The notes beneath the pieces are model-generated. The model was not told the DNA's origin and ran no database searches. It worked only from the letters and a program-made list of their open reading frames with translations. A program made the position numbers and the translations under genes. DNA of 64,000 bases from Phylloscopus collybita (taxonomy: Eukaryota; Chordata; Aves; Passeriformes; Phylloscopidae). The stretch covers positions 558,001 to 622,000 of the forward strand of contig JAJNNQ010000029.1 of the NCBI GenBank assembly GCA_027886175.1, written 5' to 3'. This document shows positions 37,055-45,815 of this stretch, one piece after another. The stretch's first letter is position 1; each line of letters starts with the position of its first letter.

Positions 37055-37450
37055 CTCAAGGGTGGGCTCTGTCAAGGGTGGAGAGGCCTGAGAGAGAGAC
37101 CTGGCTAGATTAAGAAGAGGAGACTGAGGGGAAACCTCATGTGGTTCACAGCTTCCTCAAGGCGGGCAACAGGCAGGGAGGTGCTGGTTTCTTCTCTCCG
37201 GTGACCAGCAATAAGGCACAAAGAAATAGAGCAAGGCTGTATATGGGGAAGTTCAGATCTAAGGTTAGGAAAAGGTTCTTCAGTGAGAGGTTGGTCAGTC
37301 ACTGGAACAGGGAAGTGGTCATGGCATCAGGCCTGCCAGAATTGAAGCACCACCTGGACAACGTTTTAGCCAGATTGTTTATTTTAGATTGTCCTGAGAG
37401 GAGTTGGGAGTTGACCGTAATGATCCTTACATGGCTCCCTTATGTAGCAT
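37055..37450 (+). mobile_element. CR1 LINE fragment, 3' untranslated part
   Basis: Plus-strand CR1 blocks are recognisable in order: GAAGAGGAGACTGAGGGGAA, GTTCAGATCTAAGGTTAGGA followed by AAAGGTTCTTCAGTGAGAGG, CACTGGAACAGGGAAGTGGT, and CACCTGGACAACGTTTTAGC. The closing GTAATGATCCTTACATGGCT is close to the CR1 3' terminus, but the terminal octamer repeats are missing. The 103-codon frame at 37141-37452 is CR1 untranslated sequence, not a protein gene. Confidence 0.92.
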
Positions 37451-39159
37451 AATGAGACACCACCTTCCTAGGACACTGTTACAGTCTGGGGTACAGACTC
37501 TGATCTTCTCTTACCTCCACTGAATTTGGTCTCTGATTTTGTTGGAATATCTAATTTTTCCATTGTAGAAATATTAAGAAGCTGTAATGATTGCAGTTCA
37601 CTATGAAAAATTTCAAAATTTCTTAGGAAGGAAATACTAAACTATACTAAATACTGACCGAACTAAACTGGTCCAATCATCTGTGTTGCATCTACTTAAT
37701 CTGTCATTGTCTGGTTGATTCTACCCATGTTGTCACTCATCCCAAGTTCTCTGAAGCAGACTACTTCTTCTTAAACTTCTCTGCAGTTTTGGGCAATACT
37801 TTGGCACAATTCAAATAAATTAGGAGGGCCATTATTTGAATATACAGTATCTACTTGTCAGTATGCTAATGCATGCATATGATATTTTTACATAATTATA
37901 GACAGATTGAATGTACAGATTACTGATGCTTTCATATTTTAATAAATTTATTACTAAACAAATGGGTCTGTAGCCTTGAAAATTTGAACCACTTAAATAT
38001 GAAAAATACAGAGAATAGTATACAAGGAAAAGACACTATGTTTATATCTGTAGCCTTTTTTGTGGAATTTACAGCCCATTATCTCCCCAGTACCTAAGTG
38101 GCAAATAGGTTTTCTTTGGATGAAATTCTGTCATCTTCCTAAGTAGACAGAGGTATCTGTGTTATAGTCACTCAGTGTACCTGAAGTTGAGTACAGCCTC
38201 CAACATCTCCGTATGCCATAAACCCTGGAAAGATCTCATTTTCTGTCGGATTACCCATGAAGACTTGGGGAAAAAAGGGTCAAAGAAAAAATGAATTTCT
38301 GCAGATTTGATTCCTAGTCCCATTAGCTACAGCCACCATTTGAAGGTGTATCCTTCTCACAAATACTTCTTCCAAAGAGTTTAGTTTGAAAACTGGGAAC
38401 TTTAAAAATCCCTCATAAATTCATAGGCAGACCATGTGGTGATTTGAACAGAGGATTTTTCAACTGCTATTATTGAATGTTATCTAAGTGTTATCTAAGA
38501 AACATTTAAAGTAAAATGAAATTATAATAAATAATTATAAGGTATAATTATGCCTTATATAATGCAGTAAGGTATTGAAATAATAATTAGTGGTGCAAAA
38601 AGAAATTCACAAGAGGCTGAGGATCAGGAAATAATTTCTTCAAGAAAACCTTGGATTTACATTCTGTAGGATAGATATTCTCTGGAGACATGAGCTTTGT
38701 AGAGTAACTTTATGGACATATTGGAAATGCAGTGCAGGTAGTCTTTTTATTGACCTTCCTAATTGTAAATTTAACAATTTAACAAGTGTATTTCAGAAGC
38801 TCTGCCTCATTGGGCAGCTGGGGTGGTTAATGTAGTGCTTGGAGTGACAGCCCAAGACCTCCCTCCGCATAACTTCTCAGGTTAAAACAGAGAGAATAGT
38901 TGATTTGTTCTTAATATCCCTGAACATAAATCCTTTAAAATTCAAGGATCACTGTAAAAATTTCCTTTTTCACCAGATCCTGGCTTTGTAACAATGAATG
39001 CCTTTTGCAAGCCTATAAGCAGGGTGAAGAGAAATTGATATGCCTATGAGGAATTAATATAGTCATTATTAGGTGGATTTATATAGTTTTTAAACGTGAA
39101 GCCACTACATTAACTTTTTCAGCAAATACTTTGTAAGTTTATAATTCCAAGGTGGACAA
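37451..39159. other. 1.7 kb AT-rich single-copy DNA
   Basis: No supported gene or interspersed repeat. AT-rich throughout, with TA-rich patches near 37860-37960 and 38510-38590. Confidence 0.55.
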
Positions 39160-39262
39160 ATAGACAGATAGACAGATAGACAGATAGATAGATAGACAGA
39201 TAGATAGATGATTTATCAGGTAGGTACATAGATAGACAGACAAACAGGAAGACAGACAGACA
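39160..39262. repeat. GATA/GACA tetranucleotide microsatellite
   Basis: A mixed GATA and GACA array (GACAGATAGACAGATAGATA pattern), interrupted near 39211-39228 and resuming as GATAGACAGACAAACAGG and GACAGACAGACA. Confidence 0.95.
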
Positions 39263-39281
39263 TAATTTTGGTGGCTAAAAT

Positions 39282-39322
39282 TAAGTAAAAATTTTAAATT
39301 TTAAATTTTAAAATTTTAAATT
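39282..39322. repeat. AT-only TTTTAAA low-complexity tract
   Basis: Repeated AATTTTAAATTTTAAA words form a self-complementary AT tract. It lies between the GATA/GACA array and the ERVK-type LTR. Confidence 0.9.
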
Positions 39323-39338
39323 CCAATAGACCTTTCTG

Positions 39339-39975
39339 TGAGGCTGCGCCTGTTCCGCCTTGTGGTCTGAGCTTTGCCCGCTTCCGGCTAGCCCTGGCGA
39401 CGGCTTCAGGCTAACGGTACAGCCCGGTTGGCTGAACAACCGAGCTGATCCGGTGGGCTCTTTTCAGCCCAGCTGCTTGGTGTCAGTTGTGACTACGGTG
39501 AGGACAGAAGGAGGACTCTGCTAAGGGGGTTACCACAGGAATTTATTGAGGGGTCAAGGGAGACAACCTCACTCCAGGGAGCCTGCCTCAGCAGAGCGAA
39601 GTCTGCTCAGTGACAGCTCCTGTTACCCGGGGGAGGAGCGAGGGGAGGTGACAAGGTGGAAACCAATGAGGGAAGTCAAAGGAGTGGCTGCCAGGATGAT
39701 TGACTCCTCCAGGAGCCAATCCCAGTAGGGGAGGATGGACTCCCTCGGATCTTGGCCTATCACTCGACGCCCTCCTAGGAACTTTCCAGAACCAGGGAGA
39801 GGCCTCGAGGAGATGGACAGGTCCTTGGGGGTAGGGAGTGCAGGACTGACAGATAACTGAAATTTGGTAAACAACTAGGGTAAAAAACAACTGGGGTTTG
39901 AACGGGGGTACATGGAACAAACCAAATAACAACATGAATAAACATTTAACATATAAATTTAAACACACCACTACA
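39339..39975 (-). mobile_element. ERVK-type solo LTR, 637 bp, perfect TSD
   Basis: The exact 6-bp duplication TTTCTG flanks the element (39333-39338 and 39976-39981). Between the copies the plus strand begins TGAGGCTGCGCC and ends CACTACA, so on the minus strand the LTR reads TGTAGTGG...GCGCAGCCTCA, with proper TG and CA ends. AATAAA lies on the minus strand (plus TTTATT at 39542-39547). A 6-bp duplication indicates ERVK-like integration. The sequence is unrelated to the 282-bp ERVK-type LTR at 21 kb. The GC-rich part (39340-39830) gives overlapping frames of up to 155 codons on both strands, which are not genes. Confidence 0.9.
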
Positions 39976-40085
39976 TTTCTGCTGTGTATTTTTTGCTTCA
40001 AATACATATCTAAATCTGCATATAATACACATATATCTGCACATAATATGTGCATGCTGGTATATACTATTTTATTGTGTCATAA

Positions 40086-40867
40086 TGTCTTGGGTTATGG
40101 AAGCAGAAATGTATATTCTATTTCATCTGTTGAAAGCACTTGGGGAGATGTTTTTCTTTGTCTCTTGCAACTCTGGGGGGAGGGGGGCAGATAATGGGCC
40201 TTCTGATAATGGGCCAACTGTTAAACAGGTGGGCAGTGTTTCTTATCTCTTTCACCACCTGTCCTCCCTCCGGGGGGGATATCTTCTGCTAATGGGCCAT
40301 TAAGGCTCAGCAATGACAGGACACATTCCATCATCCTATTGTGAGATGCTCCACCCAGTGGGAGGAGACAACCATTCCTACCTGGATAAAAACTGAGACG
40401 TAGGAACACAAGGTATCTGATTCCACTGGATTCTTGGAGGAAGGCAAGATCCTTCTCACCATCACTGGGCCCTTTTCTCTCAGGATCATCTCTGTTCCAA
40501 CAGAACCACGTCTGCCACTCCAGGAGGACCTATTTTGGACTGTTTCCATCACCCTGACCAAGAGGATGTCAGGTTGTAGCTCTGACTCTGTCAGGGGTTT
40601 GTTGGTTGGTTTGTTTGTTTGTTTGTTTGTTTGTTTGTTTGTTTTGGGTTGTTTGCTTGCTCGCTTGCTTTGGGTTTTTTTTGTACTATTACATTTGTAT
40701 TTTTAATATTCATAGTAAAGAACTGTTATTCCTATTCCCAAATCTTTGCCTAAAAGCCCTTAATTGCAAAATTATAGTAATTTGGAGGGGATGAGGGGTT
40801 TACATTCTCCATTCCAAGGAAAACTCCAGCTTTTCCTGGTGGATCCCTGTCTTTCCAAACCAAGACA
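40086..40867 (+). mobile_element. ERVL-type solo LTR, 782 bp
   Basis: The element begins TGTCTTGGGTTATGG and ends AAACCAAGACA, with 8-bp inverted ends TGTCTTGG/CCAAGACA. It matches a widespread bird LTR that I recall: ATGGGCCATTAAGGC, ATTGTGAGATGCTCCACCCA, CCTGGATAAAAACTGAG (TATA-like) and GAACTGTTATTCCTATTCCC. AGTAAA at 40714 is a variant poly(A) signal. The flanking 5-mers CATAA (40081-40085) and CATAT (40868-40872) match at four of five positions, fitting an aged ERVL duplication. A GTTT microsatellite has expanded inside it. It starts 110 bp after the ERVK-type LTR ends. Confidence 0.92.
40596..40669. repeat. (GTTT)n microsatellite inside an LTR
   Basis: A run of about nine GTTT units (40609-40645) is followed by GTTTGCTTGCTCGCTTGCTT. 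It lies in the transcribed part of the ERVL-type LTR, so it expanded after or during retroviral spread. Confidence 0.95.
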
Positions 40868-43639
40868 CATATCAAACGTTATACTAAATTTTCTTAGTGT
40901 TAAGTACCCAAATTCATTTTCATTCCACTTGGAATATAACACATAAAAATATATTTTCAGGGAGCTTGTTTTACTTAAACATTTGTTTTCATGGGAAAAA
41001 GCTTAATAATTTTAAAAACTGACTAAAATGTCCTCAAAGCCAGCTCTTATTTTTAGCCATGCTGTATTTGTTCACATTGAGTAATAGTTCCCTCCAACCA
41101 GTCAAAACAAAATGACTAAGAGCAGCACAATCCAACCCTGAATAATCTGATTTGAATAATTTTATTTTTGAGGATTTTGTTGTTATTCATGTCTGTCAAA
41201 ATGGAATAAAAATGTCCTTGTGATTATAGTTGACATACACAGTACTTAGCTTGTTCTCATCCATATTACTACTTCTATTTTTAAAGCTAAGCAAGTGCAC
41301 AAATTGTTATTTGAAATTGTAACTATTTTCTGAAGGAAAAGGAAACTTCAACCTACACTGCAATTCATTTTATCCCAGAAAATCCTACAGGGTCACTAGG
41401 TCCACATAAGAGGAAAATGGTGTATCAGAATTATGGATCAATTTTTATGAATTTACATAATTTACAAAAATTTCAATGGATCAAGCCAAAATTTTTTGAT
41501 AAACTTTATATTTGTAAATAATTCCAGTCAAAACACAGAATAAATTTCATGTTATTGTAGAGTTAGAAAGAGAAACTACACTCTGGAAATTAGACTCTGG
41601 AGTAAAACAATTTATGTCTCTATAGGTAGCTTAATCTCTATCACTAAAGTGTGTTACACCATTTTGCTTCCATGTGTGAGGACTTCTACCTCTTTTAAAG
41701 GCCCAGTTCACATCTTAAACTCTGGCTTTCCAGGATAGTAAGGTCAGATCTGAATGCTGATATCCTAGCTCTTCAAATTATATTGTCTATGTAAAAAAGT
41801 AATTAAAATAAATCTGAACCAGTAATAATTTACAGAGAGACTTACAGAATTGACAGTTTAGGGAAGAAAGTATTTTTTCACCTACACAATTCTTACCTAC
41901 CTTCTCGGATCCTTCAGACAACCTACACTACTAATTCCTCCACCAGGACAGTTTGTGACAAGCTCTGTTAAATCTTCAGGTGTCTGATAAATATCTGTTC
42001 TTACTGCTTATAGTGCTGATCTCCTTGTTTAGCTACAAGAACCTAAGAACACAGTGCTTACTTCCAAAACTTGCTGACAATTAAAACTGGTTTCCTTCCA
42101 CATATGGAAAGCAGTGGAATTATCAGCTTGCATCTCACTGGCAAGTAAAACAAGATGCATTAATGTCCCTTTGTAAAATATACAAAAAATATTCTAATAC
42201 GTGGAGCAAGAAACAGGAAGAAAAGCTACATTTGTATTCAGTTAAGCATTTTCAAGAAGATTTTAGAAATACTGAATGTAATGTTGCAAAGACTTTTTTA
42301 CTCGTAGCAGTAGCAGTTTTGTCTAGCTGAATATTACATAGCTCTGTTGGTTATCTTTTAGATACAACCTTTGTTATCAACTGTAAAAAATGAACTGCTC
42401 TTTCACTAGGTGAACATATGCAATGAATACCCTTGCCTTCTGACAGAGGAAACCTGAACACCGTATGTCACCAGGTACAGAGATGGTCAATCTTCAGTCT
42501 TCTGGTTAGAAAACTATTTTGTGCCCAGTTCATGGCCCTGGTTGTGGATATCATGAAGGAGAAAAACTTCCCATTATAGTAGCTGGCATTTTGGGGAAAA
42601 GTCTGAGGGTGAAGGCAGTCATTTTGAGGTGATCTGTATTGTTATAATAAAAATTTTAGGGTATTCTCTTGTGTGAAAGTGCAAGTTCAGACTTGATCAT
42701 ATAAGGTCTTCACCAGAATAAGTTTTCAGAAGCAGACCTTCCACATACATAGCATATATGACACAAAAGTTAGGAGATACCTAAAAAATTTATGTGTGGC
42801 GATTAAGCTACAAAGGAGCAAGATACCTTTGCAATGATTGTCAAGGAGTTTAAATGGCGGTGAGCCTTTCTGAATTTTGACATAAACTTGGTTCCTCCTG
42901 ATCTATTCACCTGTCCAGCTATGAAAATGAAAATGATGCTGGCTTTAGCCCAAAACCTCATTTGCTTATCACATCAGAGACGAGCTCCAAAAACAGTTCA
43001 AGAACCAGTATTGATTCAATGACAAATGTGGCTACAGCTCTCCCTCAGTTTTATTCAGACCCTGCAACTCCATGCTGTCTGGGGCATAGAAAGCAGGTAA
43101 ACATTCTGGCACTTCCAGCATGATTGTGCTGTGGATCTTCCAATGGATATGCCAATGGAGCTTCCTTCTCAAAATCATAAGTGCATTGTTCATCAGGATA
43201 AACATAAGCATTTCTCAGAGGCCTCATTTTTTTAGCCTTAAACATGGCAGAGTGGTTGCTGTCTATGCTAGCCTAAACCACAGCCCAATGATCCTCAAAG
43301 ATACAACTCTAAACCTGGCATGGGCCAGAGTGTACTGTGCTTCATGAAAATATTTCCAAGCTCTACTTATACTCATGACCTGCAACTGGAAAACCAGTAA
43401 AATATTTTCAGAGGCAACAAAAATTTTCAAAAAAAATCTTAAAACTTCATGTCAGACAGAATCAGTAATCAGAGTCAATTTGTTGTGTATTGGCTTTCTG
43501 AACCCTTTTTAGAATCAGAGAGTACTTCAGAATGTTTAGCATGTTTGCACTTCTTAGCTGTAAGTGCCGTTAAACATTAATTATATTGTGGTAAGCTTCA
43601 TATGTAAATAAATGACGTTATCTTGGAACACTGAATTTT
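40868..43639. other. 2.8 kb single-copy DNA
   Basis: AT-rich with no interspersed repeat recognised. It contains a weak candidate for a decayed coding fragment on the minus strand (about 43051-43380, listed separately). Otherwise I see nothing to annotate. Confidence 0.5.
43051..43380 (-). pseudogene. Possible decayed coding fragment, unidentified
   Basis: The minus strand holds a 64-codon frame starting MFKAKKMRPLRNAYVYP and ending before a stop at 43051. Upstream, two in-frame stops interrupt an otherwise protein-like reading, while another phase is open from VMSISRAWKYFHEAQYT through RIIGLWFRLA before a stop. The composition (mixed polar, charged, several aromatic and cysteine residues) is more protein-like than most frames in this window. 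The pattern of one phase passing to another is what a frameshifted pseudogene shows. I do not recognise the family. It could equally be chance. Confidence 0.2.
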
Positions 43640-44990
43640 TTTCAAGTATGAAAACACAAATTTTAGAGATACTAAGAAAAATTTTGGAAACTGTTCTGAT
43701 GTCTGATGGAATCCCTGCTCTATTGGATTAGTGTGGCCAGGGTTGGTAGTGGTGGTTTCTGTGAGAAGCTGCCAGAAGCTGCCTCCATGTCTGGCACAGC
43801 CAGTGCCAGCTGGCTCCAGGATGGATGTCCTGCTGGACAAGGCCAAGGCAATGGCAATCAGAAATGGTGGTAGTGCCTGCGTGATTTAAGGAAAGGTTAT
43901 GGTGCAGATGTTGTTGCCAAAGAAGAGTAAAGTGAGAATATGTGAGAGGAACAGCTCTGCAAACCCTGAGGTCAGAGGCAGGAGCTGCTCCAGGCACCAG
44001 AGCTAAGATTCCCCTGCAGCCCCTGGTGCAGCCCATGGTGAGGCAGCTGTGCCCCTGCAGCCCTTGGAGGTCCATGGGGATGCAGAGATCCACCCACAGC
44101 CCATGGAGGAGCCCCAGGCAGGAGCAGGTGGAAGGCTGAGAGGAGGCTGTGACCCCTTGGGAGGCCCCTGCTGGAAGAGGCTCCTGGCAGGGGCCTGCAG
44201 ACCTGTGGGCTGAGGAGCCCAGGCTGGAACCAATCTCCTGGCAGGACTTGTGACTCTGTGGGGGTCGATGTAGATGTAGTCTGTGCCGGAAGGACTGCAG
44301 CCTGTGAAAGAGCGATCCGTACTGCAGCAGTTAACTGAGAACTGTTGCCTGTAGGATGTACTCCTACTGGAGAAGTTTACAGACAACAGTCTGAGAGAGA
44401 CTCCACAGTGGATTAACGAAAGGCCTCCTCTCCCTGAGCACTGCCAGAAACTGTGATGAACAGAGTGTAGCCCTCATTTCCTCTTTCTCTGTGCTGCTGG
44501 TGGGAAGCAGAACCTTTGAAGGAGGAAGGGGTGGGGGAAGGGCATTTTTAAGATTTATTTTACTTCTCATTATACTGCTCTGATTTGGTTAGTAATAAAT
44601 TCAGTTAATACCCCAAGTGGAGGCCCTTTTGCCCAGTACAGTATTTGGTGAGTGATCTCTCCCAGAGCTTATCCCAACTCCTTTGTTATATTTTGTCTGC
44701 CCTGTCCAGTTTGACAGGGGAAGGACAGAGCAGTTTTGGTGAGTGCCTGGTATCCACCCAGGGTCACTCCACTACAGAAACTATCACAGAAAACTTGAGG
44801 CATTGGAAGAAGCTGTCTGGGGAAGTGGTCACAGCACCAGCTTCCCAGAGTTCAAGAAACTTTTGAGCAATTCTCTTGGGCCCATGCACTCTTAGTGATG
44901 ACACTGTGCAGGGGCAGGAGTTGGACTGGATGAGCCTTGAAAGGTCCCTTCCAATTCAGCATTTTCTATAATTCTGTGATTCTATTTGCC
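43640..44990 (+). mobile_element. CR1 LINE 3' fragment split by an LTR
   Basis: The right part (44777-44990) is a clear CR1 3' end: GGCATTGGAAGAAGCTGTCT, GGGGCAGGAGTTGGACTGGA, TGAGCCTTGAAAGGTCCCTT and the terminal TATAATTCTGTGATTCTAT repeats. Left of the LTR, 43660-43691 reads ATTTTAGAGATACTAAGAAA followed by AATTTTGGAAAC. Removing the LTR and one target copy joins this naturally to CTATCACAGAAAACTTGAGG, giving the usual CR1 order of the AGGAAAAATTT block then the GGCACTGGAA block. The left limit is approximate. Confidence 0.85.
43692..44776 (+). mobile_element. ERVL-type solo LTR, 1,085 bp, perfect TSD, inside CR1
   Basis: Exact 5-bp duplications GAAAC at 43687-43691 and 44777-44781 bracket an element starting TGTTCTGATGTCTGATGG and ending GGGTCACTCCACTACA. 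Family landmarks include repeated CCCTGCAGCCC and GGAGCAG blocks, TTTTACTTCTCATTATACTG, AGTAATAAATTCAG (AATAAA at 44594-44599), TTTGGTGAGTGATCTCTCCC, and GAGTGCCTGGTATCCACCCA near the 3' end. The same plan, reversed, is seen in the LTR at 36 kb. The 5-bp duplication fits ERVL. Frames of up to 127 codons inside it lie on both strands and are not genes. Confidence 0.94.
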
Positions 44991-45765
44991 ACACACAGAC
45001 TTTTAGCTTTTGAAGACTGATGAGGGAACGCATTAAAAAAAAAAAGATTCTCTGCTCTTCTGGTACATAGTGTTTACATTAATGTTATATAATCCTATAA
45101 ATACAGGTCACTGCTTTTGAGGCAGTGACATCAAGTGCTTCTTTCACCCTGATTTTTATTCCACCCCCATCAATTTCATGGCTGTGTCTCTAAGCAGTAA
45201 ACATGGTACTTCTGCTCAAAATAGGAAAAATATTCAGTGTTCCTTACTGAAAAATCTGTCTTAACTCTTAATCTCAGTTTCCCTTGTAGCAATAAACCCC
45301 AGCAAATTCTATGAAGTACAATGAGAAAATATCCAAATCAGATTGTTAGTTTCATACAACAATGAATTGTTGATTAAAAGCTACACAGCAATTAGTAAAA
45401 GCAAAACTGGCACTAATCACTTTACATGTCAATGGTTTACCAAGGTGACCTTAAAAGAAAAGTGCTGAAGATATTTAAGGGTTATAGACAGTGGAATTTA
45501 AACTCTTTAGAAGCAGCACTTGTGATAGGATTATGTACATACCTTTGCCTCTAAACTCATGCTTTGCTTCAAAAAGAGAAAAATCACATAGTTATTCTAT
45601 TATTACCTACATGTTCTGGACTGCCTGTAATAGTCTCTTATGTACCTAAAAGGAGCAGTGTTTTAATTCTGCATGGATAAATTGCAGATGGTATGTGCTG
45701 CTTTCACACTCTTCAAAAAGCAAACTCAAAATTCAAGGTTGCTTATTTCTGTGCCTGTATTTAAG

Positions 45766-45815
45766 TTATTTTATAAAAAATAGTTCTCCATTATTTTATA
45801 AAAAATAGTTCTCCA
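45766..45815. repeat. Perfect tandem duplication, 25 bp x 2
   Basis: The 25-bp unit beginning TTATTTTATAAAAAATAG and ending TTCTCCA is repeated immediately with no mismatch. Identity between the copies indicates a recent duplication, or possibly an assembly slip. Confidence 0.95.

Noticed and set aside
37141..37452. 103-codon plus-strand frame
   Set aside because: The sequence is CR1 3' untranslated region, not coding.
39160..39262. CRISPR-like or satellite array
   Set aside because: It is a simple tetranucleotide microsatellite without unique spacers. The genome is a vertebrate's, so a CRISPR array is not expected.
39588..40055. 155-codon minus-strand frame
   Set aside because: It runs through the ERVK-type LTR and out into flanking DNA; overlapping frames exist and it shows no retroviral motif.
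36034..44776. A provirus bounded by the LTRs at 36.0 and 43.7 kb
   Set aside because: They share a general family plan but face opposite directions. The 43.7 kb LTR has its own complete target duplication, and the DNA between holds unrelated repeats and no gag, pol or env.
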